Source of the DNA: Ailanthus altissimus
Taxonomy: Eukaryota; Streptophyta; Magnoliopsida; Sapindales; Simaroubaceae
Direction: 5' to 3'
Assembly (NCBI GenBank): GCA_946807835.1
Contig: OX327695.1
Span: 26,518,501 to 26,582,500, forward strand
Length of the DNA stretch: 64,000 nt
This document shows positions 50,071 to 60,823 of this stretch, in pieces. Numbering within the stretch: position 1 is the first letter of the stretch; each line of letters begins with the position of its first letter. The notes under the pieces were generated by a model that saw only the letters and a program-made list of their open reading frames with translations, had not been told where the DNA came from and made no database searches. The translations under genes and the position numbers were made by a program.

Positions 50071-51231
50071 ATGAATCCCATTATCATAACTCCTCATGTT
50101 CCTTTTTCTCCACCACAATTTCCAGACCTAATCAAAACCAGAACACTCCATTCCCGTGCCAAAGAATTCATCAGACACTACGCCATCTTAGCAGTCCAAG
50201 AACACGGCCTCACAGTTCTTGGTGGCCCTTTGTTCAACTTAGAATACCCTTTCTTTCATCTGCACTCTTTTTTCCCATTTTCCCAATGGTCCAAACCTGT
50301 CCTTTACTTGTTATGGTACCTGTTGGATCTGTATACAATCGCCATGGAATTTCCATTACTTAGAACCCTCCAAAAATTAGAAAAATGTGATGAAAATCAT
50401 CCAGCCCTGATTTTTCTCCAATGGTTTTACCCAAAGACATGGTGGATAACTAAATTTCAATACATGATTGCAAACAACACAAATGCTGCAGTCCCCAAAC
50501 AACATCTTTGGTCAGTCTTACTTTTCCAACGAAAGGGTATGATTATTTCTGATCATGAGATCCATTATTACCCCACTGTTAAGGATTACTTCACATTTAC
50601 CCTTTCACTAAAGGGATCGATTAAGCTCTGGCCTGAAGAAGTAATCCAACAAAAGAGAGAACTTGAAAGAATTCTTGCTCAGGAAAATCAAATAATTCCT
50701 CCGTCTGTTTGGATCTCCCCAGAAAATGCTGCGCCTTGGGAACAGGTTGAAGCTGACTTTGCAGAAGACCTGAATTTTGCCAATATACTCAAATTCCAAC
50801 AAAGACAAAAATATCATCTTTCACATCTCAGAAATACAAATTACTCTACCCACCATCACCATATCCCAAACATGACTTATTATGCCAGATACAGACAAGC
50901 AATGGATAACCTTCACCAATGGCCTCAGCTAGTTGTCCTGACAGAACCTACCCAATCTCAGCCAGTTGTCCCGACAGAACCTGACCAACGCCAACCCAAT
51001 CTTGACTTATCCCTCTTTCAAGACTCACAACATTATCTAACCGACACCCAAATCCAAGAGGAAGCCAGCACATCCCTCATCCAGACCAGCTCACCTGCAG
51101 AAGATCAAGATATGGTAGACCCACATTCCACTCAGCCAGAGCCCTCATTCAATGCATGGGAACAACAACTCCATAAGTTTCTCTCTCACGGATACGACAC
51201 AGATGAAAGCGACCAGGGAGACTCATTTTAA
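50071..51231 (+). CDS. Unrecognised 386-residue protein (unit 2)
   Basis: Second copy, exactly 6667 bp downstream of the first, encoding the identical 386-residue protein with no stop or frameshift. Identity at protein level between units shows that the duplication is very young; it does not by itself show selection. See unit 1 for domain description. Confidence 0.8.
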   Translation: MNPIIITPHVPFSPPQFPDLIKTRTLHSRAKEFIRHYAILAVQEHGLTVLGGPLFNLEYPFFHLHSFFPFSQWSKPVLYLLWYLLDLYTIAMEFPLLRTLQKLEKCDENHPALIFLQWFYPKTWWITKFQYMIANNTNAAVPKQHLWSVLLFQRKGMIISDHEIHYYPTVKDYFTFTLSLKGSIKLWPEEVIQQKRELERILAQENQIIPPSVWISPENAAPWEQVEADFAEDLNFANILKFQQRQKYHLSHLRNTNYSTHHHHIPNMTYYARYRQAMDNLHQWPQLVVLTEPTQSQPVVPTEPDQRQPNLDLSLFQDSQHYLTDTQIQEEASTSLIQTSSPAEDQDMVDPHSTQPEPSFNAWEQQLHKFLSHGYDTDESDQGDSF

Positions 51232-51759
51232 CCTACATTGATGTTTCTGTTTTTCACAGAAATTAGATCCGTGTTGTTCTATCACATCAAAGAGAGACTG
51301 ACTACTGCTTTATCTTTATGTCAAGTGTGCTTTATCTTTCTTCATATCTGCTTTTAATCTATCGGCCAAAAATCAATGTTAAGACCACAAAAATTTTTTA
51401 TAATTAATAAAGTTAATTTGGCCTCATGTCCAAAGTCCAGTTGGTAGCTTAAAAAGTCTTCAAGTCATATATGCATTGTCGCCCATTAGTGCCAAAACGG
51501 CAAAGTCCCTAAATCCATAAAATAGGCATTTATTAACTTTTCTTAATCATCTTACCTAACTCATCACGCTTCCGACACAATTTTATTACACTTACATATC
51601 AACAAATATTTATTCAAAATTTTGCGGCCTATTGTCCCTTATAGAATAATAAAGTAAAACTCATTTTTTTTTTCTTTTTACCTCACAAGAATTGAGAAAA
51701 ACGTATATACTTGAACATACTTACACATATGCTCCACAGCTATTATCAATTTGTTTCTC
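51232..51759. other. Spacer between the two internal genes, unit 2
   Basis: Copy of the unit 1 spacer, with one A-to-T difference at 51394. Contains AATAAA at 51406-51411 and the LOG promoter. Confidence 0.5.
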
Positions 51760-51767
51760 TATAAATA
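51760..51767 (+). promoter_or_regulatory. TATA box of LOG gene, unit 2
   Basis: TATAAATA, 68 bp before the second LOG ATG. Confidence 0.6.
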
Positions 51768-51827
51768 CATTATTATTCCATCCTTATACAAACTCGAAAA
51801 CATTCAAAGATTAGGGTGGGCATAACA

Positions 51828-52481
51828 ATGGAGGAAACCTCAGCTCGTCGATTCACAAAAATTTGTGTCTTTTGTGGATCTAACCCTGGGAATACTGAAG
51901 AGTTTACAAAAGTTGCAGAAAATCTTGGTAAGGTATTAGCTGAGCGAAATATACATCTAGTATATGGAGGAGGTAACCGTGGGTTAATGGGGTCTGTAGC
52001 AAAAGCAGCACACAATAATGGTAGTCGCGTTTTGGGTATCATTCCAAAACCTCTAGCTATTGAAAATATTGTAGGAAAAACAGTTGGGGATGAGTTACAA
52101 GTCTCATCTATGCACGAACGAATGGCTCAAATGCTTGGGCATGCAGATGCTTTCATAGCTCTACCAGGAGGTTTTGGGACCTTAGAGGAAATTTTTCAAA
52201 TTGTCTCATGGGCACAATTACAAATCCACCAAAAACCCATTGGTTTGTTAAATGTTAATGGTTTTTACGACGGGTTGATATCTTTCCTTGACTATGCAGC
52301 GGGAACACAATTCATCCCACTTCTAGCACGACGGATTCTTATTTCAGCTCCAACTGTTGATCAACTGATTGATCAATTGCAGTCTTTTATTCCTCTGTCT
52401 AATCCAACATTGCATCAGTTAGATTGGTCTACTCATGACAGTCAGAAGAAGCGCAAAATAGACTTAAATCTCACTCCGTAG
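51828..52481 (+). CDS. LOG: Intronless LOG (unit 2)
   Basis: Second copy, encoding the same 217-residue LOG protein as unit 1, with all catalytic motifs and no intron. If both copies are expressed, the locus supplies two extra doses of a cytokinin-activating enzyme. AATAAA at 52536-52541. Domain details are given at unit 1. Confidence 0.92.
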   Translation: MEETSARRFTKICVFCGSNPGNTEEFTKVAENLGKVLAERNIHLVYGGGNRGLMGSVAKAAHNNGSRVLGIIPKPLAIENIVGKTVGDELQVSSMHERMAQMLGHADAFIALPGGFGTLEEIFQIVSWAQLQIHQKPIGLLNVNGFYDGLISFLDYAAGTQFIPLLARRILISAPTVDQLIDQLQSFIPLSNPTLHQLDWSTHDSQKKRKIDLNLTP

Positions 52482-52906
52482 CCTCTATTGTATTTTTGTT
52501 GCTGCTATTGTTGTTGTGTTGTTGTTTTCCTTTTCAATAAAAGTTGTTTCAATTGATGTCTTCAATACTCTACTTCTCTATATTTTGTCATTGAGAAAAT
52601 TATCTCAATTTGCTCTATCACATGCAAATTATCATTATAAGATATTCAACATCACTCTTACTAAGCATATTAGTCATAACTTAAAAGAAAATCTAAATGG
52701 TAACATTAAGATCCACAAGGTACCATTATCCACAACAACAACAATCTTAGCAGCTCTTGGATACTGTGTCATCTTCACAAAATCATACAAAATTTAAGGA
52801 ATATGTCAAACTTTTACACAACAAAGCTACAAATACAATCCTAAGGATTTGGCATCTGCTCGGTTCCCTTGACTCGACACTTAAAAGTCTACAGAATCAT
52901 ATCTTA
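52482..52906. other. Internal non-coding region between LOG and primer site, unit 2
   Basis: Copy of the corresponding unit 1 region, including the LOG 3' end. Confidence 0.5.
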
Positions 52907-52918
52907 GCTCTGATACCA
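52907..52918 (-). other. Primer binding site, unit 2
   Basis: Minus strand TGGTATCAGAGC, 8 bp from the end of LTR 3. Confidence 0.88.
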
Positions 52919-52926
52919 ATAAAAGC

Positions 52927-55781
52927 TGTCACGCCCCAGACCCAAAAGATCCGACACACGACATCACTTACATTCATTCACTGCATGTGCACTCATAAAT
53001 AATATTACACAAAATTTTCAACTTTCATTCAATACAGAAATCCTTAGCAAGTTGCTAGTAAGTTCAACACTAAAATCAACCATAACCTAACATATAAATA
53101 TAAACTTCTCTTGACAATATTTAAACATTCATTTCAATTTCTTTCAGAATTATAGCAATTGAATTATGACTGGGACAATTATTAAACCGGAGATACGCAG
53201 AGTTTTCTCAGAGATTAACACTCTACTACGTCACCAGTAGCAACTTTGTTACCGGGAGCCCAGAATATATCCATTGCAAATTCTTACTTAAAATCATCCA
53301 ATAACCACACTTTATAAAACTTAAACCAAATCCAATCCACACACAATGAAATAATACATAAGTATTTATTCAATAGGGACAAACCAAATATCCTATCCCA
53401 CGTGTCCCCAAATGAAACACACAACAACCTAGCAACTTAGGGAACCCAAGGAACAGCAGAAGCCTTGCCAAATCCGCTAAGCACACATGCACCTTATTTA
53501 CCTGAAATCACCATAAACTATAATGAGTATAAAACTCAGTAAGCATACTAGTTTTTCATATATCAAATACAAATACATATATGTACACAATGCATATGTA
53601 TGATATGCTGTGATCAATCAAAATTATAATCTTATCAAATCACATATCATGTAAGCGCTTACACATTCTTTCAAAACACATATTAGGAATACCATTACTC
53701 AACTACTACTTAGTAGGACTTACATATCACATATCACATAATGAGCCAAATGTCACTCGTAGGTGACATACCGTATGAGAGGAATAGTACAAGTGAGGTC
53801 TTTAAATCACACATATATAACGCTTATGCCCGAAGGTAAAAGCCAAACCCTCACCCTGATCATCGGTGAGTCCTCTCACATGTACCTATACGCCACCACA
53901 CGAATGTGATGACTCACACTTCCTTTAGGTACCAATAGGATCCTCCCTACATACGGAACACATAACATATACCAATCCCGAAGGAAAGGCCACACATAAA
54001 GGCTCCACAAATCACATAAAATGCCTACTAAGTTAACAGTGAGTTCAAGTACCCTCAAATCACAAAATATTTCTCATGGACATATTACACTTCAAAAGGT
54101 TTCTTTGTTAAACGCATCTTATTTTGGAAAGCTCACTTTCAAAAAAACACATGTATGTCCATGCTCAATGTCAATGCTCACATTCATAAACATATATTCA
54201 CATTTCATATCAAAATATACTTTGACATATCATAAACATATTCTTAACCCCATTTACAAAATCATGCAAAACAATTATTATGTTTATTGTGATTCCAGTA
54301 GTAAGTCTAGTATACTTACCTCTTAACACTTTCAGCTACAAGGCTTAAATCTCCTTAACCTATCAATGGAGATTAATCCTTTCATAAGCCTCACAATTCA
54401 CACAAAATACTTTAAATAGCTTACAAAATTATACACAATGCATTTATCACATCAAATTGGTATAAATATTTGGTTTCTCAAAACCTGTCATTCTGACCAC
54501 TTACACTTAACAAAAATTTCTAATACATCAAATGATGTCCAATTACTCCGAAATCAGAATATATCATTCTTGACTCATATATACTTCTTATATATGAATA
54601 TTATATCAAAATTCCTACACAATCCATTCCATACACACCATCGAATCCAAACTACAAACCTGACAGGATCAAGATACTTACTGAACAGTATTCAATCTCC
54701 CAATTTTATAAAATCATATACTAACTCAAAAATTATAAAACTACCACATAATTACTCTTGACACATATCTCAGTCCATGATAAATATTTTGCTTCCAAAT
54801 AACTGCCAAAAGTATTTTAAAACTATTTTATTTCATAACTTTAAAAATCTGTTAATCAAATACTACAATGAGCTGATACACTTTAGAAATTCATAACACT
54901 TCAACCACATTGATCCAAATTCTCAATTCCGAGTATATCATATTAGACATATAAAATTATCATATTCCACAAATTCATAATTTTTAAAGATCATTCAGCA
55001 GGTCAAAAATTATTTTCCACTGTATCATACTGTTTACACAGGAAATTTCCAGAATTCCAGGGTCATTTTGGTAAATTCACTACAAATTCAATTTCCGAGA
55101 TTTTCAGTCGATTCAAAGTCTCAGATGATCCTAAACATGTCTAATTTCATATACTCAAAATTCAAAATCAGAATCGAATCACAACAATTTATAAAATTCC
55201 TAGATCAAGAGGTTATCCAGCAGAAATTCCATAATTCATCATGATTTATCAAACTATCTTATAGATCATCATCAATTCTCACAACATCAAACGAAATACA
55301 CATCAAATCCTTAATTATACATATTTCCAGAAATCAAAACTTAAAGAAATTAACTTAATTAACACCAATAAATTGATAATTAGTTGTGATATACCTCTAA
55401 AGATCCAAAATTCCAATTTCTTCTTCTTTTTCTTCTTCTTCTTCTCTTTCTCTCTCCTTTATTTCTCTCTTCTCTCTCTAAAAATGGGTAGCTCGACAAA
55501 AATGAGAGAATTAGGGTTTTTAAAAGTGTATTTTTATACTAAGTGGTTAATTTTTGGTATTTACGAATTCACCCCCAAAACTTTCAAAGTATAACAATTT
55601 GGTCCCTAAAATAATTCCAAAGTCTTGCAAATAAACCCAATACTAATAGTATATCCTTAACCTATAAAAACACTACTAATAACAATATATAAATCAAGGA
55701 TCACCCACATACAAATAAAATACGTATATTTATATATATAAATATACATATTCTTACCGGTTATGGATACTGGTTACTACA
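52927..55781 (-). repeat. LTR 3 (5' LTR of the array)
   Basis: 2855 bp. Diagnostic bases: T at 53033, G at 53348, G at 53440, C at 54052. It differs from LTR 1 at three and from LTR 2 at two of the noticed positions. It abuts SABATH exon 3 on the right. Confidence 0.92.
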
Positions 55782-55904
55782 GAAGTCCTCCGCAAATTGC
55801 CTAAAATATGCACGGGCCGCATCCAGAGGGCTGGATTTTGAGATGTAAATGTTACCTTTGTTTATTGATTCTCCCCTCTCGACGTAAAGACCTAGGGAAC
55901 CTGC
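55782..55904 (-). pseudogene. SABATH pseudogene exon 3, proximal piece
   Basis: Reads [16 protein letters not shown] and [10 protein letters not shown], the conserved SABATH segment after the VPEGL motif. The start shows a stop and one-base loss relative to family (CCCTAGGTC). It is bounded on the left by LTR 3 and on the right by the copia 5' LTR; its last five bases CCTGC are the copia target duplication. Confidence 0.87.
55900..55904 (+). repeat. Target-site duplication CCTGC, left copy
   Basis: CCTGC also occurs at 61218-61222 directly after the 3' LTR. In the SABATH gene this is the 3' splice site region of exon 3 (GCAG/G on the minus strand). Confidence 0.85.
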
Positions 55905-56320
55905 CGTTGGATCATAAACTTGATCCGGGAGTCTAAACCCAAAATCAATTAAATTGGAGTCCAAATCCATAATCAAGGTCCAAAACTAATAACCTTCTAC
56001 CTAGAATCTTTTAGGGTATGGTAATTAAGCATGTGAATAATTTAGAAGGATGAAAAAGAATGAAGAAGAATGAGGTGTATGTATGGTTATTGTAATTTTG
56101 GATTAGTTTATTTGTGTGGTGTAGGATTATTCTTAAGTAGTATAAATACTCCTCTCCATTTTAGTTTAGGTATCAAGAAAAATTAAAAGCTTCTAAGTGA
56201 GTGAAGAAGCAAACTCTAATAAGAGTGAGTTGTAGTATCTTATTTTTGAATGAGAGTGTTCTTGTAATATTTGTTTGAGTTTGAATAAAAGTTGTTTATG
56301 TGAGTGTTTCATTTCTAACA
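55905..56320 (+). repeat. Copia element B 5' LTR
   Basis: 416 bp. Begins CGTTGGATCATAAAC (expected TG mutated to CG) and ends ATTTCTAACA. It has a TATAAATA-like promoter segment near 56140. Confidence 0.9.
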
Positions 56321-56323
56321 AAG

Positions 56324-56334
56324 TGGTATCAGAG
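56324..56334 (+). other. Primer binding site of copia element B
   Basis: TGGTATCAGAG, 3 bp after the 5' LTR, complementary to initiator tRNA-Met. Confidence 0.9.
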
Positions 56335-56470
56335 TAAGTTGGAAAGTATACATTATTGCATATCAAATTGAAGGTCTCGATGAGAGGAATCCAACGCCAC
56401 CAAATTCTCCCCAATCTGAGTTCTGACGCGCCCCCACGCGCCGCCGGAAGACTGCTGCCAGAGAATCGAG

Positions 56471-56647
56471 TTGACTCATCGAGTTGAGCCGAGTTAGAGC
56501 ATTAATCGAGCCGCCAAGCCAAGTTGACCGAGCCGTAAGCCTGTTGACCGAGCCATCCAAGCGAGTTGACTGAGCCGTCAAAGTCATTGACCGTTGACCA
56601 GGTTAGGGTTGACTTTGACCGTTGACCAAAAATTAAAAATTTTGACC
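56471..56647 (+). promoter_or_regulatory. W-box cluster in the leader of copia element B
   Basis: Ten TTGAC[C/T] cores lie on the plus strand within 177 bp, starting at 56471, 56524, 56544, 56566, 56587, 56594, 56609, 56615, 56622 and 56642. TTGACC/T is the core of the W-box bound by plant WRKY factors. The cores partly belong to a GTTGACCGAGCC-like minisatellite. Less than one would be expected by chance on one strand in this length. Confidence 0.6.
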
Positions 56648-56726
56648 AGGTTTGTCCCAAGGTTTTTCGGCATTCCGGATTCATCCGTGCAATCGAATTT
56701 TGCAAATTCTCATTATATTGAGAGAT

Positions 56727-58418
56727 ATGGCAAATGGTATGACACCATTCCAAGTTCCGACACTCAACAACAACAACTACGACAATTGGAGTATCAAAAT
56801 AAAAGCACTTCTTGGATCACAAGATGTGTGGGATATCATACAGAAAGGCTATAACGAGCCTGCGGATGATGCTGCTTTTACACCAGATCAAAAAACAACT
56901 TTGAAGGATTCAAGAAAGAGAGACAAGAAGGCTCTCTATCTCATCTATCAAGCATTAGATGATGATGGCTTTGAAAAGATTTCGAGTGCAAGCTCTAGCA
57001 AGGAAGAGTGGGAGAAGCTGCAAACCTTTTACAAAGGATCTGAGCAAGTAAAGAAGGTCCGTCTCCAAACATTAAGAGGTGAATTCGAATCCTTACACAT
57101 GAAAGTATCTGAGTCTATTTCGGATTATTTCTCAAGAGTAGTAACTGTTTCTAATCAATTAAAAAGAAATGGTGAAAAGTTAGAAAATGTGAGGATAATA
57201 GAGAAGATACTCCGTTCGTTGGATCCCAAATTTGAGCACATCGTCGTGACGATTGAAGAAACTAAAGACTTGGAAGAAATAACGATCGAGCAACTTCAAG
57301 GATCATTGCAAGCATACGAAGAGAAGCATAAGAAGAAGCATGGGTTTACTGAGCAACTCCTCAAGCTGCAACTCAAGGATATGCATGAAAGCCAACGCAA
57401 TGATAGAAACCAACGTGGTCGAGGCAGAGGTAGAGGCCATGGACGAGGTGGAAGTCGCGGTTATGGACGAGGCTGGAATTATAACAACAACAATTCCAAC
57501 AACTATGAGAAAGGAGAAAGCTCAACACGAGGCCGTGGAAGAATCAATCCGAACTCAAGGTATGAAAAATCTCAAGTTCGATGTTATAATTGTCAGAAGT
57601 TTGGGCATTATACTTCAGAATGTAGAGCTCCCAACAATAAAATTGAGAAGAAGGTCAACTACGTAAAGGAGAAGACAGATGGCAAAGAAACTCTTCTTTT
57701 AGCACGAAAGGAAACTGATGGTGGACAAGCAAATTCCTGGTATCTTGACAGTGGTGCAAGCAATCACATGTGTGGAAGGAAAGACATGTTCGTGGAGCTA
57801 GACGAGTCAGTAAACAGAAATGTTTCGTTTGGAGATGATTCCACAATAGCAGTGAAAGGGAGAGGTAACATCCTTATCCGTTTGAAAGATGGGAGACATC
57901 AGTTTATTTTCAATGTCTACTATGTGCCCAATATGAAAAGTAACATCTTGAGTGTAGGGCAACTGTTAGAGAAAGGTTATGATATTCATATGAAGGATTA
58001 TAATCTTTCTATAAAAGATGATAAGAATAACTTCATTGCTAAAGTGCCGATGTCAAAGAATAGAATGTTCTTGATCAACATACAAAATGATGTTGCAAAG
58101 TGCCTGAAAGCTTGCTACAAAGATACATCATGGCTTTGGCATCTTCGATTTGGGCATCTCAATTTTGGAGGTCTAGAGCTGCTATCTAAGAAGGAGATGG
58201 TGAAGGGACTACCTCGCATCAACCATTCTGACCAGCTTTGTGAAGGGTGTCTAGTCGGGAAACAATTCAGAAAAAGCTTTCCAAAGGAGTCAAAGACAAG
58301 AGCCAAGAAACCACTCGAGCTCATCCATACCGATGTGTGTGGACCGATCAAGCCAAGCTCTCTCGGTAACAGTAACTATTTTCTTCTCTTCATTGATGAT
58401 TTTTCAAGAAAAACCTAG
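56727..58418 (+). pseudogene. Copia element B gag, protease and N-terminal integrase
   Basis: The ATG at 56727 starts the gag (MANGMTPFQVPTLNNNNYDN); the earlier in-frame start is not gag-like. Following in order: a capsid domain, an Arg/Gly-rich linker near 57410-57480, a CCHC knuckle CYNCQKFGHYTSEC near 57580, protease DSGASNHM near 57748, the integrase zinc domain (WHLRFGHLNF near 58132; CEGCLVGK near 58240) and the first integrase Asp in HTDVCGP near 58326. The frame ends in a TAG at 58416 where family members have Trp (G-to-A). Confidence 0.88.
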
Positions 58419-59341
58419 GTATATTTCTTGAAACAGAAGTCAGAAGTTTCGAAGTCTTCAAGAAGTTCAAAGCAGCAGTGGAGAGAGAAAGCGGTAGAAA
58501 GATCAAAGCCATGAGATCCGACAGAGGTGGAGAATTTACTTCTAGGCGGTTTCAAGAATTCTGTGAAGTAAATGGAATTCGTCGACCAATGACAGTTCCT
58601 AGATCCCCCCAACAAAATGGCGTGACAGAAAGAAAGAACAGAACAATCCTCGACATGGCACGAAGCATGCTCAAAAGCAAGAAACTACCCAAGAAATTTT
58701 GGGCGGAAGCAGTAGCGTGTGCAGTCTACTTGTTAAACCGATCTCCAACAAGAAGTGTATGGGGAAAGACACCGCAAGAGGTATGGAGTGGAAGAAAGCC
58801 TGGCATTTCCCACTTGAGAATCTTTGGAAGTATAGCCCATGTTCATGTACCAGACGAGAGAAGAACGAAGCTTGATGATAAAAGTGAGAGTTTTATCTTC
58901 ATCGGCTATGATGCTAATTCGAAGGGCTACAAGCTGTACAATACAGACAATAAGAAGATTGTGATTAGTCGAGATGTGGTCTTCAACGAAGAAGAAGAAT
59001 GGGATTTTAACTCTCATGCAGGTGACTTCAATTTCTTTCCTCAGTTTGAAGAAGATAAGCAGACAACGAGGGAGCAACTAGGACCTCAACAAGAGCTTGA
59101 AACTCCACCCACTTCACCAACATCAACCACTCAAGGAGACTCATCACCTTCGTCATCGTCAAGTGGGAGTCAAAGTGAAAGAGTTGTGCAACGTACAAGA
59201 AGCCTTAGAGATCTCTATGAGGTAACTGAACGACAAGATAATCTTACATTATTTTGTCTGTTTGTCGATTGTGAACCAGTGAGCTTTCAAGAAGCAGTAC
59301 GAGAGAAGAAGTGGAGAGATGCGATGGACGAAGAAAAATAG
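58419..59341 (+). pseudogene. Copia element B integrase core
   Basis: After a one-base loss near 58444 the reading moves to another frame and continues with SDRGGEFTS (second catalytic Asp), NGVTERKNRTILDMARSML (catalytic Glu region) and the integrase C-terminal part ending in a Ser-rich linker near 59140-59170. It stops at TAG 59339, which fits a Gln codon changed by C-to-T. Confidence 0.87.
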
Positions 59342-60823
59342 GCCATCGAGAAGAATGACACATGGGAACTCACCTCACTTCCCAAAGGACATAAGGCGAT
59401 AGGTGTCAAATGGGTGTACAAAACAAAGCAAAACGCCAAAGGAGAGATTGAAAGGCACAAGGCGAGGCTAGTTGCTAAAGGCTATAGTCAAAAGGCTGGA
59501 ATTGACTATGATGAGGTATTTGCTCCTGTTGCTCGATTGGAGACTATTAGACTAATCATTTCTTTGGCAGCTCAAAACAAGTGGAAGATACAGCAAATAG
59601 ATGTAAAGTCTGCCTTCCTAAATGGAGTTCTTGAAGAGGAAGTTTACATTCAGCAACCATCAGGCTATGAAGTCAAAGGCTACAAAGACAAGGTGTTGAA
59701 GTTGAAGAAGGCTCTTTACGGGCTAAAACAAGCACCAAGGGCATGGAATAGCCGAATCGACAAGTACTTCCAAGAGAATGGCTTCAACAAATGTCCCTAC
59801 GAGCACGCTCTATATATCAAGATCAAAGATGGAGATATTTTGATCGTATGCCTCTACGTGGACGATTTGATCTTCACCGGAAGCAACCCAAGCATGTTCA
59901 ATGAATTCAAGAAAGTGATGACGAAAGAATTCGAGATGACAGACATGGGGCTCATGGCGTACTACCTTGGCATTGAAGTTAAGCAACAAAAGGATGGAAT
60001 TTTCATTTCACAAGAAAGCTATGCAAAGGAGATCTTGAAGAAGTTCAAGATGGAGAATTGTAAGCCGATAAGCACACCAACGGAATACGGAATCAAGATG
60101 TCCAAACATGAAGAAGGCGAAAGTGTAGATCCAACATTCTTCAAAAGTTTGGTGGGAAGTCTACGCTATCTAACTTGCACAAGGCCCGATGTTCTTCACG
60201 CAGTTGGATTGGTCAGTCGCTACATGGAATCTCCAACAACCACCCATTTTAAAGTCGCAAAGAGAATTCTTCGCTATCTGAAAGGTACAATTGACTTTGG
60301 CTTGTTCTATTCAGTTTCTAATGATTACAAGCTTGTTGAATATAGCGATAGTGATTGGGGTAGAGACATAGATAATCGAAGGAGCACTACTAGATTTGTA
60401 TTTTTCATGGGAGATACTGCTTTCACATGGATGTCAAAGAAACAACCGATTGTCACATTGTCCACTTGTGAAGCGGTATATGTTGTTGCTACCTCATGCG
60501 TTTGTCATGCAATTTGGCTTAGAAATCTATTGAAGGAGATAGGCTTGATACAAGAAGAGCCTACCAAGGTTTGTGTCGACAACAAGTCAGTCATTGCCTT
60601 AGCCAAGAATTCGGTATTCCATGATCGAAGCAAACACATCGATATTCGCTACCACTATATAAGGGAGTGTGTTGCAAGAAAGGATGTGCAAGTTGAATAT
60701 GTGAAGTCACAAGATCAAGTTGCCGATATTTTTACCAAACCATTGACAAACGAAGACTTCATAAGATTAAGGAACTTACTAGGGGTCACAAGATCAAGTT
60801 TAAGGGGGGGTGTTGGATCATAA
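59342..60823 (+). pseudogene. Copia element B reverse transcriptase and RNase H
   Basis: Same frame as the preceding piece, separated only by the stop. RT motifs: [50 protein letters not shown], and an intact [11 protein letters not shown] active site near 59850. RNase [17 protein letters not shown] and [20 protein letters not shown]. The frame ends just inside the 3' LTR. This is the best preserved part of the element and is probably still translatable as a fragment. Confidence 0.9.
60802..60810 (+). other. Polypurine tract of copia element B
   Basis: AAGGGGGGG immediately before the 3' LTR. Confidence 0.88.

Larger units (their letters stand above)
39593..55781 (-). mobile_element. Young gypsy-type non-autonomous retrotransposon array carrying LOG and a 386-aa ORF
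   Basis: Structure LTR-internal-LTR-internal-LTR, 16189 bp, with exact 6667-bp periodicity. In minus orientation each LTR runs TGTAGTAACCAG...GGGGCGTGACA, followed by a TGGTATCAGAGC primer site, and each internal region ends in a polypurine tract AAGGAGGGGAGAAT preceded by TTTCGAGGACGAAATTC. These termini fit plant Ty3/gypsy elements. No gag, protease, integrase, RT or RNase H is encoded, so the element must use proteins from another element. Each 3.8-kb internal region instead carries two intact plus-strand genes, both antisense to the element. The outer LTRs differ at only three positions I can find, so insertion is very recent. Confidence 0.9.

Noticed and set aside
39593..55781. Array interpreted as tandem duplication of a host LOG locus
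   Set aside because: LTR termini, primer site, polypurine tract and near-identical flanking target duplications within a SABATH exon all indicate a retrotransposon.
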